Below the pieces are notes generated by a model. It was not told the origin of the DNA, searched no databases, and saw only the letters and a program-made list of their open reading frames with translations. Both the position numbers and the translations under genes were made by a program. Of a stretch of DNA of 64,000 bases, positions 24,116 through 35,750 are shown piece after piece. This DNA is from Mactra quadrangularis (taxonomy: Eukaryota; Mollusca; Bivalvia; Venerida; Mactridae), in contig CM046294.1 of assembly GCA_025267735.1 (NCBI GenBank), positions 42,283,570-42,347,569 of the forward strand. The letters run 5' to 3'. Each line of letters opens with the position of its first letter. The stretch's first letter is position 1.

Positions 24116-26767
24116 ATTTTGTATATGGAGTTCATAAAAATTCATTTGTCAATCCAGAAACCTCGCGATCTTACTTATTTTATGTTTAACCTTTTTTTAT
24201 TTTAATTTTCATTGATCAACATAAAGGCATAACACTAGTGAATTTTCAGTCGGGCATCTTCGTCAAAAATCTAGAACTACTTTCACACAAAAAATACCGT
24301 AAAGATATCTGGACAAAACTTGTCTTGTGACATGCATATATGTAGTTTTACAATTGTCAACAAATTCGAATGGAAACGATTTTCTGTCAGCTTTTCGTAA
24401 AATTATATGAGAATTCCTACATACAAAAGTGCACGTAGCAATCGAATTAGATGCATTCTGACCACCGGAAATGAAATTCAAACATTTTGAATAAATCCAA
24501 TGCATATTCAAAATATTTAATAAAGTATTGCAGATTCATGAAGAAGAAAGCAATATTTAATCTCGTTTTTGTTGATTATCATGATAGATATGCATATAAA
24601 TTGGTGTCAACTCATTACAGAAATACAATTGAAATAAGTTGGCAATCCAATTATAACATTCGAGTGTTTTATACTGTCTAATTAGGAGTTGAGATAATGA
24701 GGTTTGCTATATTTTTTGGAAAAATAATAATGATTTACAAATCATAGTAAATTAATAATGGAATTCATTGTCGTTTTTGACTAGGTCTGCACCAGATCAA
24801 TATCATATTGCTATCAAATAAATCAGCAATTTATTGATAGCGTTTGATGTTTGCACGTGTATGGAAGCAGATATAATTATATCTGAATACATGAAAGAGA
24901 CAATGTTTTAATGCTAGAATAGATAGTAATTAAAATGTATTTCTTGTCACAAGTTGTCAGACTGCAGATAGTGATAACAATAACAGTTGGGGAAATATTG
25001 CACATTTGTTGTTATATATGGCACATGAAGTTTTATATATGCCCATATTTAATTCAGCTTCTTTCAACGACTGAATACCTATTACCTTTTATCGGAAAGT
25101 TTAATTGGACCAATGTCCGAATATGGAAATGTTTCTTTTTATGTTTTATTATACAATACTACAGATTTAATACGTTTTAGTCAACAGATTTTGCTCATTT
25201 CTTGGTTGCCGATGTCGAATTCTTGCTTTATGCAGAGTCAAATTCATATCAGCGATTCCCAACGACCTAACACCAAATATAATTAATATTTGTTGTAGTT
25301 TGTTTCAATACGACCAATTTAATAAATCTGCTATCGCCGAAAACATGTGATCAGTTTTACATTTTACACAATTAGGTTGAAATAATCGAATCAGTATTTG
25401 ATGGCCAAACAAGGCTGTAGTGAACAAATAACAAGCAATATTTCTCACAATAGTCGCTCTGCATGGACAAATTGACCTTTATCTGGACATAAGCTATAAC
25501 TATTCTTAGAAAACAGACAATAATGAGGATATATTTGTCAGGGGATTGGATAAAACAACGTAAATGAGAAATAATACAAAAAAAAAGTGTAATGGACGAT
25601 GTCAAATAATCTTTATTACTAGATTAATATTCATAAGGATATTATATTTATGTATGTCTCTGATAATATCAATAAAATAGAATCAAGTCAAATAAAGCTT
25701 GGTAAAGAAGATATACTGGTATGCTAGTCTGTATGTGATTAGAATAATGTGAGAGATAGAGAAACATCGTTTTGTATGATATATATTATGCATTTTTTGA
25801 TGTCTTCTTTTCTATAATTATTCAGGAAAGCATTTTCACATTATCAGGTTGATACACTGATACACAGATCAGCATGAATGGGGAAGCTTATCCACCTCAG
25901 ATGCAATAGTACTTTTGATAAGGGGGTATTTTTTATTTCAACGTAGTTATTCAATTTTAAAGTTCGTTAAAACGATAAGGAAGTGCAAACCTTTTTGCAA
26001 CTATGCAATATTTTTTTCAAAGATGCAACATAACCTCGAGATTCTAAATCACAAATCTTAAAAATCAACAGACCAACTTAAATCTGAAACTCATTTTGCA
26101 TAAAGACATACTAACAATTAACATAACTATATAAAGTATCTGGTTGGACATAATATAATGTAAAAACCGTTAGTGATGTTTTTGAAAAAATGATATATAT
26201 GAGCATTGATAAACATCACTAAGATTTCAGTCTCGAGGCAGTGGTCAGCAATTGAAGTTAAATAGCCCAAAGAAATGAGCATGTGTCATTTATGGGCTCC
26301 GAACCTTGGCATCTTGTTACAATGGCGTGTGTCTTACAACTTGGGCAATACTGTAATGCATTATCACGAATAGAAATTGGACGTAGTGTCATTATTATTG
26401 TCAGTATCATTTATTTATTAGCTCAATACTTAAATAAACCATGAAAGCATATCTGATTACATCGGTGAATTTGTTCTTGATTACTGGATTTTAGCTATTA
26501 TCAATATCACGCCGTTTTAGATACCAAATGGTTATGTTTTTATAAAACGCAAGAAGCAATTATTGATAAAGATAAACACTCTTGGTATTGGTTTATTAAA
26601 CTATTGACCAGTTAATTGACATGAATACGTGAAGCGTGGATGATAATGCGATGATTTGTCATGACTTTGAATATGTTATTTAGGTTTACAAACGTTAGTG
26701 AGTCATGCAAAACAGCAATTATAAAACATATACTATTGTTGTACGGGAAAAACTATAGTGGTTTGAG

Positions 26768-27073
26768 TTTGTTTGTTGGATTTAACGCCGTAGCAACACA
26801 TAGCACAGGTCATATAACGGCGGCCAGTCAACCTACTCACTCCTCCTGGAAAGGCCAAATCTCTGGATTTAGCTGTTAGCCAACCACAAAGCGCATACGT
26901 TCGTCAGTGAGTGACAACTGCCCTACATAATTTAGAATCATTGGTAGGAGAGATAATGGCCGTAGAAATAATTTCATGACCAATTTGCACGAAAGTATGC
27001 CTTGCTTGAGAATCGAACCCTCGACTCCTTGATCAGAAGACTTGCGTGCTATCAACTGAGCTAGCCGGGCAGC
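26768..27073 (-). mobile_element. SINE family B, full length, at the right edge of array 1
   Basis: A complete minus-strand family B element: the head GCTGCCCGGCTAGCTCAGTTG is at the right end, and the tail GGCGTTAAATCC with AAAC repeats is at the left. It is flanked by an exact 10-bp target-site duplication, TGGTTTGAGT, the left copy within the unit (26758-26767) and the right copy beginning at 27074. The two upstream units carry the same left target site and tail but stop at the CAACCTACTCA point. This is therefore the ancestral full-length insertion, and the array 1 junction formed within it. Confidence 0.95.
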
Positions 27074-28473
27074 TTGGTTTGAGTAAGACGATTATGTAAA
27101 GGAGGTTGGTTTCAATTGAATTAAGACAATTATATATTTGTACAAACAATTTGTAAACAGTGCAATTTTAAGCATGTCAACTTCGAATTCGGGGATTAAA
27201 TTTGATTCCCAGCACGTCATTTAGTCGAGAAAATACTAAACGATCACCTGTCATTCAAATTCTTATAAATTCTTATGAAACACATTAAACATATTATCAT
27301 GATTTCTGACAAAGGTTTAATGGTTCATGATCACGAATCAGCAGATTTTAAAGAATCATGCAATACATAATATTGTGGCATTAGTTCAATAAACCACATC
27401 TTAAAATAAAATAAAAACAAGAATATGAATAGCGTTATGAATCCAACATTTAACTAATTTCCTTGTAATAGATGGTCTAGACAATCCCATTATGACGCTT
27501 ATAACATTATTCATAGTGTTGTTTTCTCCGTTTTAGTTATCCTATACTGTACACTTTATTAAACGAATGACTGTTATATAATGGTTTTTTTGTATCACAA
27601 TTATTAAATTCATAGTGCAAGGTAATGTTGGAATTTCTTATTCATTATAGCATAAATGTGTATTCGCTTACTAATGCAAAAACTGTGTGCGAATTAATAT
27701 AAAATGATATATTGACGCGGAAGATAAATTCCATCGTTATTCTTCAATAGTAATCGATTGCATAGATTGTAATTTTAAACTTCTTTTTTGTAAAATGTTT
27801 AATAACAATGATGTCAGCAAGTTAAATAACTAAATAATATATTCTATTTGGTTAAAGAAAACATAAGAAAACAATAAGAATATATTCTACAACGCAATGT
27901 TTAATTACATAATTAAATACATAAATAAGTTGCAAAGTTAGCTGTTATTCTACATTGTTCTTAGTTAAGTTTTTTTGTAAGTTGGCTATCAAAACGTGTA
28001 GTTTTGCCTACAAAGGATGATTGCAAATGCAAATTGCATTGCAAATATGCAAATTGTAAGATCACTTAGATTATACGGACCTATAATACTGAAATATGAT
28101 GCAATTTAAAATGAAAGTATATAAACTATAAGCGTTTTATTTAGATTTATTTATCTAACCATTGGTTAAGGAAAGGAAAGTTAGTAATTTTATTCCTACA
28201 TTTTCTACTTCTGTTTTAAAATAACGTCGCCAACAATTGCCTATAGAACATTTCTACAATAGTGAACATAAATATAAATCAGGATTTAGAGGATTAATAT
28301 AGTGATATCTTATACCATTGCAAGTCTGGAATCTATACATCATTCAAACGTCTTAATCCTTACCATCTGTTTTAGTTACTGTATACTGTTTCTAAGTAAA
28401 GAATAGTTTAACCTTGTTTATTTGATATATGTTATGTACAAGGTTTTTCACGAAACTCGATTTATTTATTTTT
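27074..28473. other. Single-copy-looking AT-rich spacer
   Basis: Array 1 homology stops at the SINE. No gene, RNA gene or transposon is recognised here. It contains the octamer-like tandem repeat at 28020-28056, listed separately. Confidence 0.7.
28020..28056. repeat. Two-copy 18-19 bp repeat with octamer-like ATGCAAAT sites
   Basis: ATTGCAAATGCAAATTGC (28020-28037) is followed directly by ATTGCAAATATGCAAATTG (28038-28056). Each copy contains ATGCAAAT (28027-28034 and 28047-28054), the sequence of the POU-factor octamer. Nothing nearby identifies a promoter, so a regulatory role is speculation. Confidence 0.6.
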
Positions 28474-28770
28474 TGTTGGGTTTAACGCCGTAGCAACATA
28501 TTGTATAGGTTATATCACGGCGGTCGACATACTCTCTGTTCATGGAAAGGCTAAATCTCTGGATTTAGCTGTTAACCAAATATTAGGCGCATACTTCCGT
28601 CACTGACTGACTACTGCCCTACATGATTTAGAACCAGTGTTTGGAGGGAGAATGTCCGTAGTGAATTATTTCTTGACCGAGCTCCACAAAATTATGCCCC
28701 ACCCGGGAATCGAACCATTGACTACTCGTGCGTTGATTTGTGCGCTACCGATTTAGCTAGCCGAGCGGGC
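28474..28770 (-). mobile_element. SINE family B, full length
   Basis: Minus-strand copy with the head at the right (GCCCGCTCGGCTAGCTAAATCGG; A box drifting, and GGTTCGATTCCC as the B box). The body contains ACTACGGACATTCTCC and GTTAACAGCTAAATCC, and the tail GGCGTTAAACCCAAC is at the left. It lies in single-copy DNA between the two arrays. The target-site duplication is unclear; CGATTTA and CGATTAAA near the two ends are a weak match. Confidence 0.92.
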
Positions 28771-29741
28771 ACGATTAAATTATGAACAGTAAGGAATCCA
28801 GGTATAAAATTTAAATCAGTATAAATGGCTTTAACAATTAAAAGCGTCTTATGCAATACTTAATGTTATTATAATTAATTTCTCAAGGTATATGTTGGTA
28901 CACTAACTAGAACGCTTCAAAAGGAACGCTTGAGTAATGGCGTTCTTATAATTTTCTGTAAGTACCAGTTGACCTGTAGTAAGAATAAGAGCTTAATGCA
29001 TATAAACAAAGAAATGTTAAATTTATTCACGGTCATGGGCATGTGTGCTATTATTATTCATTTCATGTTTTGTTAAAGACCCCCACCATGGGATTTTAGG
29101 TGGTTTAATTATATAGATAAAATCCGAATGAACTGCTGAAAATATAAATTCTGCATCATTAAGTAAAATATTACAAATATAGTACAATAGTGAATACTTA
29201 CCAAAAGTTTAGAGACATTTTCACTCGATAGACTCAATAGCTTTTATCTACAATTTGGTCACTGTTTAATTTTAAATGCTTATTGGTTATTTTGTTGTTT
29301 TGTTTTGGTTATCATACATTATAGGACATGGCATAATAACAGAATAAATGTTTTTGCCAACTGCGTGTGTAGTTGATACAACTTCATATTAACCTTTGTT
29401 TATTGCCATGCTTTTTAGAATAGAACATAGATCATTTGCTTGTTACAAGTGTGATTTATGTTACACCGTACAACGAGATATTGTTCCAGAGGCGCCACAT
29501 TTCCTTTACAAAGCAACATTTATTATTGTCTGAATTAACATTTGTTCTGACACGTGACCAAGCGTGACATTTTCATTATATACTTGATCCTTATCTCCAT
29601 ACATCAAATCATTGTCTGATCCTTAAGGTATATATAAACATAAAAAAACAAATGAAAACTACATTTATTCATGACTTTTATATAAGTCAAGCCATTATAC
29701 TCTAATCCCATTATGTTTGGGCGAACAGTGGACCCAATGGA
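28771..29741. other. AT-rich spacer, nothing recognised
   Basis: No long open frame, repeat or RNA gene is evident. Confidence 0.6.
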
Positions 29742-29897
29742 GGTCGCGGTTGGTCATACCCTATGCATAAGTTGTCGGTATCTTGATAGGGTTAGTACTG
29801 GTGATAGAAAAGTGTTCAGGAAACTTATAGTAGGAAGAGCTGGCCGTCGTATATATGACCTAAATATGTGTTGAGTACGACGCTAAACCCAATTAAA
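29742..29897 (+). mobile_element. SINE family A, 5'-truncated
   Basis: Begins within the tRNA-like head at GGTCGCGGTTGGTCATACCC, so the A box is missing. It then carries the normal family A body (TACTGGTGATAGAAAAGTG, AGGAAGAGCTGGCCGTCG). The tail is ATGACCTAAATATGTGTTGAG, ACGACGCTAAACCCAATTAAAA. 5' truncation is usual for incomplete target-primed reverse transcription. Confidence 0.9.
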
Positions 29898-30943
29898 AAT
29901 GATCCAATGACCAAATTTATCTGAATTGATTTTATCGTGCATCACACAAAATGAATGTTGTTGATTTTTGGTGTGGATGACAATGATTTTAACACATTAA
30001 ACCCACATTTACTGACAAGTTTGCATCATTGATTATGAATACATTTTATCCCGCAACGAATAAGAAATATAATTAGATTGTTTCTAACATAACTTTCATT
30101 TAAGGTGAGTTTTCTTTCACTGAATACCATTCACGATTGCTTAGCGTAAGTTTTGTTGCTAATATATAAAGTTATTGTATAGATTAGCAGTTTGCTTGCG
30201 GTAATCGTGTTCACAGTAACAGTGTCTACAATGATGTGGCATGATGTTACACCCCTTAATATTTGATATTTAAAAACAACCCCAAAACTTGCTCATGGTT
30301 TTATGGTTTTGATTAAAGTATACATTCTGTATATATTTGTTCTATGCCATTTTATACAAATGGTCAGTTTTCAATTCAAAACTATGTTGTTAGTTGAATC
30401 AATTCCTTTTAATATCAAACTAAGAAAACATCTTGTCGATAAAGCTAGACATGAGTATAGTTTATCAGTGTAAATATATTGATGGGGATAACCCCCTTCT
30501 TTCTTAATACAATCACAGTCTATATGACTAGCTTTTAATATTATTAAATCTACACGTTGTTTTCTTCATGCCTTGTCTGTTATTTATTATACCAAATGAT
30601 GTTGAGTGACAGTCTTTATGACATCTTAACCCAATACAATTGATCTATCAAAAAATATTAAAGCTGAAACCATTCAGTAATGGGAATTGGTATATTATTG
30701 ACGCAAAACAAATAACTGAAGCAAACATTGTGAATGATGAATAAAATGATATATTCATTGATTTAGTATTGGGTTGATTTGAGACTTCATAAGTTAGGTT
30801 CATGATTCCATGACTTGTTTGAACTACAGTTCAGTTACTATGATTATCCTTAGGATGTTATATTTTGCAATTGATTATTGCTGCTTTAATTTAGATTGCT
30901 TGGAGTGCTTGATTTATTGCGATCATCAAATAAAATGTTGCTA
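29898..30943. other. AT-rich spacer before array 2
   Basis: No gene, RNA gene or mobile element is recognised. Confidence 0.6.
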
Positions 30944-33559
30944 GTAAATTTTAACCTGCAATTAAAACGAATACTGCAAAATTTTACTGCATGTCGTTTA
31001 ATTTTTTGATGTGTGGTGAAGCTAATTCAATGTTGGTAAATCTTGCACTGATACACACTAAAAATATTTTTCTTTTCAATGAAAATAAGGGTAGAAAAAA
31101 GTGTAATCGACAATTGTCACTTCGGCTTCCAAGGTTGGCGCAGCAATAATTGATGATGGGAGGTTTTTCCATTATCTAGCCGTCCTAGGGAAGAAGGAGT
31201 TGATAAGTCTGATTCGGTCGTAGAAGAAACTGTGGTGGCCTCGAGTGTGTGCGTCGTTGTGTTGTAAGTACTTGTCAGAGGGGATGTCAACAAATTGTTC
31301 TTTATACTGTACAACATCATCAGTCTTGCATGTCTACGATTAATTTCTAACCATTTCCAGTCTTGAAATACGTAACATAATTATCACAAATGTTTCGCCC
31401 CTGTTAGGTATAACTTTTATGTATCTCTATGACAGGATATCCGTGTATATTTAACTATATGTCAATGTGATGCAAAAAGGGTAATGATATAACAGCGCAT
31501 TTCAATGTTTTCTGTCATTAAATTGTCTGACATACTTCCACATTATCAACCTATCCTAGTGTTATTTCCGTATAGTCAGTGTTAATACAGATGTACAAAA
31601 AAGCAAATAGCAGACGATAACGCTCATAAATACAAACATAGAAAGATAATATTTTATCTCCAAGCATTAGCTTGCAAACATCAAACAAAAACAAAACAAA
31701 AACAGATAGGGCGTTAACGGACAATACAACAGAAAATAGTTTAATAACAAACACTTGATCAATAATTGGTCTAGTTTTACCACAGACTAGGAAGTAACTA
31801 TTATAGAGCATAGAAATAAGAAAGGTAAGGATTTTAATACATTGTAAATGCCTTGTGACTAACAAAGTAAGATTTAAAGAACGCTTACATTACTTTTTAA
31901 AAGATTACCAGTTACATATATTGTTAGGGGTTTTTTATGAAACATATTCGAAACAACAATTTCTAATTTGAAATATATAGTTGTCTCAATTACTTACATT
32001 GCAAGATTTTTTTGTTGAATTTCATTCATCTGCCAAAGGTGCATACATTAAGTTCATTGCGATGCCGTACATAATACGGCTATCTATTTGTTTTAATCGT
32101 AAGTGCAAAAGTACTGAACTATGTATATAAAAAACAAGGCTAACGAATGCATCACTGACAGTTCAATACAATTAAACAAAACAAAGAAAATCGTCCAACA
32201 ATTGCTTGTAGTAGCCTCAAAGTTTAACCATACACGTAAGAGTTCTGTTTATATATATAATTATATAAATGATAAATGGAAAACAATAATACAACACAAC
32301 CAGTGCCATAAGGTTAAATGGTTATTTAATGGTCTGGATATAGACTGTCTGATCTTATAACCAATTCACTAGATAGGGTATAATGCTTTAGCGATGCATT
32401 AATCTATTTATCTAAATATCTATATATTTCTCCCTAACAATCTAATATATACTATTATAGAACGCACATGTTTAAACAAATATAAGAGCATTGAAGCATT
32501 CTATTGAATAATTAAAAAATATATACCTTATAGGTAATTATCAATTATATATATTTATGTATTTCGATAATGTCTCCAATCTTTCATATATTTTTATAGA
32601 TTGACTTTTCTAATATATTTGATATAAGACATGTTTATATATTTATGTTTAACATTGAATAGTATTTTACATGCACGCCTTCACTGGAAATGTAAATGTT
32701 AAAATGAATGTATTATAATGTATTGTATAAATGTAAAAACATGGACATATTGTCTAAATTTTGAAAAAAATATAAATCTATCTGTATTCAAGCCATGCCT
32801 GCCCATCATCCGTATCTGATCTTTGTGCACTTATTGCTCTCTACGATTCGATACTATTGTTTAAATTGGATTAACGACGTAATTCAAACATGTCTTTATT
32901 AGTTATGTAAGTCGACAAAAAACCCAACAGGCTTACCATCCCATACAAAGCTGCAAATGTCTCCGCCTGCGGGAAAAATGAAATTTTAACAAGGGATCAT
33001 GAGATCAAAAATGAAAGCCTGTACTCTAATACTTTCATACCAATACGGTATTTATTCAATTTTTGAAGACATGCTCTTCAAAAAATGTAAATAATGAATA
33101 AAAATTCCGAATTTAGTAATAACACTGGTAATCATAAATAATTAATAATAAATATTGTTTCTACCTATCAAATGATAGTATCATTTTTTTTCAAACAGAT
33201 AATTTTCAGCAATTTTAGGCATCACTCGTTTCCCATAGAACCTTATTTCGTATCACCCACGCCGATAACTTTAAATAGCATACACGTAATATAGTAACCG
33301 CCATGGGAATCAGACTGAGAGCATTTGCCACGATGAAGTGTTTGGAGGCATCTAACTTAATTATAAGGCGAGGCGTAGTGGGCGAAAAACAAACAATTCT
33401 GAGTTTGACTTTTACAATTCCGTGGGAAATTAAATTGATTCGACAAAAGCATGTTTAATTGCACACATGAGATGTCATAACGCGTCTAATGTTATTTATA
33501 AATACAGAAGGTGAAATTGAAAGTAGTATACACCACTATGTAGTTACGTTATTTGATAT

Positions 33560-34655
33560 TGTTTACAATCATGTCCTAGTAGGTATTCTTACAACAAATG
33601 ATTAGATTATATTTACATAGAACATGACATAATACTTAAACATATATACTGTCCTTTAAAGTTCCTTTATACATTCATAATTTACATTGTACTAAATAGA
33701 ATTTCAAAAAGTTGCGAAAGCAGTTTTTTGTTGAATGATTATCAATTTTCCTTTTTCTAATCAGTACATTTGTCTAATGGATATGCAATTCCAAAAATAA
33801 CTCAAACTTGATATTGGTTCATTAGGAAACACTGACCATGGTTTTGGAGGCTGTAAAAATAACTTTTGCTGCAACTCAAGCTATACAATGTACCAATAGA
33901 AACTCAATTTGATTTGCATGATAATGTATAAAATAAACAATGATATACTAATTCTTCAAGTTTGAATACATAGACTGTAGCAATTTAATCAATTTTACTG
34001 TGAAGAAAATTTTGGAGGGCAGTGTATACAAGTTACAATCATAAACAACTAGTTTAAACAATATATATTGATAATACACAAATGATGGCACAAAAAGAGA
34101 GACAAAATAAAATCTTAATTGAGTTGTGGCTTTTGAGAAATTGAATAAGATAGAACGACATTGTTGTATGGAAAAAGTCAAAGAGACAAAAATTAAATAC
34201 AATGAACAAAAATTAAAATCATTGGCAAGCTGGTGACATAAAACACTAAATAAAAGATTCAACATGATGCAATAATGCTTTGTTAGTTTAACTCTCACTT
34301 TTTTAATTTCATTCCAAATTTCTGGTGTTTCCATTTCCATTTCATCAACTCTTTTTTCGGTGATCACGCAATTATTTACAAACTAGCTTTCCAAACGTAA
34401 TAGACCTCGTCTCCGTTTACGAATCTAATTAGATACATAATTTCAAATTTCCTATGAAGGGCCTAATCAGGTGTCGTTTACCTTCTAAAAGCCCAGCGCT
34501 TTAACGCTAGGCACCACTGCGTCGGCTGGTACTGTGTTTTAATCTTATTCGTCTGCTTTTTATATTGCATGCATTTAAGTGATATATTAACAATAACAAT
34601 TTTGTTAAAGCTTACAAAAATTGTTTGCAATAATGTTACACTAATTAATGTGTTG
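33560..34655. other. Segment present in array 2 copy 1, deleted from copy 2
   Basis: Copy 2 passes directly from the TTTGATATTGTTT block (about 47715-47728) to GAGATCTGACTTGGTAATTG (about 47735), skipping this ~1.1-kb block. A diverged relative of part of it (33685-33970) exists at 59801-60075. The block is therefore probably ancestral and the change a deletion in copy 2. The minus-strand 139-residue frame at 33948-34367 lies mostly within it; it is not recognised and is not treated as a gene. Confidence 0.75.
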
Positions 34656-35194
34656 ATGAGATCTGACTTGGTAATTGCAGTATGATTAATGTCTTGTAAG
34701 AACAAAACCTTAGCAATTTTGTGTCAAACATTAGCGTCAAAGATATATGTTTGCTAAAATTTTTGCGGAAATAATTATCCATTTGTGAACCGATTGTAAC
34801 TAGCCCAGGAAATGAATAGACTAGACTTGTATTAGAAACGACGCTTAATTGTCATCTCAATTCATTTCTTGATAATGGTAACTCGGTTACAGACGGCGAT
34901 TGACCGTTCCCTTTTTGACATTTGTATTTAGAAAAACAACCATAATTTTTTGGAAAGACATTTCCACATATACTTACACGAAATAAAGCGTTAAACCGTT
35001 GTTAAATATGCTAATAGTTAGTGTCATTGAAAATCATTTTTAAGTATCCTTAATATGTGCACTCGTTCAATTACATGAAGCCGCTACTAATCCTAGCTTA
35101 ACTAGCTTATTCTGAAATCGTATTTTTACCCGAGCCATATTATGTCAGCACTAATTTTAATAACTAAATATCTATTTTTATACCCTAACGCATT

Positions 35195-35750
35195 TTATAC
35201 AAGTTTACAAGTTTATTCATATAAACACCGGAAGGTCTTAGACCCAAGCGGCAAATACAAGTACATTGACATGTCAGTACAATATAAATGATCATAATAA
35301 ATTATCAATACAGAACAGAACAAAATAAAATAGATCTAACTTATACATAGTATAATAGTGAGTTGCTATATAGTATATTTATCAGATTACAATATATGAC
35401 CATATCATTATATATGTATAAGTTATAGGTGTTTCAAAAAGAAACAAATTACAAATCAAACAAAAATTAATCACCTCTTTCAGGACCCGTTATTGAAAGG
35501 AAAAGAACAATAAATATTGCTAATAGATAAATGAATAAATAAATAAAATCCCGATCATCTTTGTATACTGACTCTCGGGTATCCATCTAATTTTAGATAT
35601 AGGCATACATATTCAATGGAAAATCACATAAATATATATGTGTATCACACACACACACACACACATATACAACATACATAGAGTAATCTTTCATTGAGAA
35701 ACACTTATTTGCTGTAAAATATAAGATATTCTAAACATCTTAAACATCTT
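35195..35750 (-). mobile_element. Probable 3' end of a LINE, minus strand, copy-1-specific
   Basis: This ~550-bp block interrupts sequence that is continuous in copy 2 (about 48285-48297). Read on the minus strand, its left end finishes with TATGAATAAACTTGTAAAC and ACTTGTATAA. That is an AATAAA signal followed by a short repeated tail, as in the 3' ends of truncated LINEs. No protein homology is visible, so the class is a guess. It contains the CA repeat listed next. Confidence 0.45.
35646..35666. repeat. (CA)n microsatellite
   Basis: About ten uninterrupted CA dinucleotides, bordered by TATAT-rich sequence on both sides. Confidence 0.95.

Larger units (their letters stand above)
14057..26839. 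repeat. Array 1, last tandem unit (~12.8 kb)
   Basis: Collinear with 2232-14056 and, at its right end (24603-26839), with 1-2231. It is longer than the previous unit because of a 472-bp hAT-like insert (15285-15756) and about 470 bp of sequence near 22318-22790 that is absent from the previous unit. Unlike the previous units, it ends in an intact SINE (26768-27073) that leads into single-copy DNA. This suggests the unit sits at the native right edge of the duplicated segment. No coding gene is supported; an exon-like frame at 20870-21214 is listed separately. Confidence 0.9.

Noticed and set aside
33948..34367. 139-codon minus-strand frame, the longest in the window
   Set aside because: It is hydrophobic and low-complexity, as AT-rich DNA translates. 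Most of it is deleted in copy 2, no domain is recognised, and the diverged relative at 59801-60075 covers only its end.
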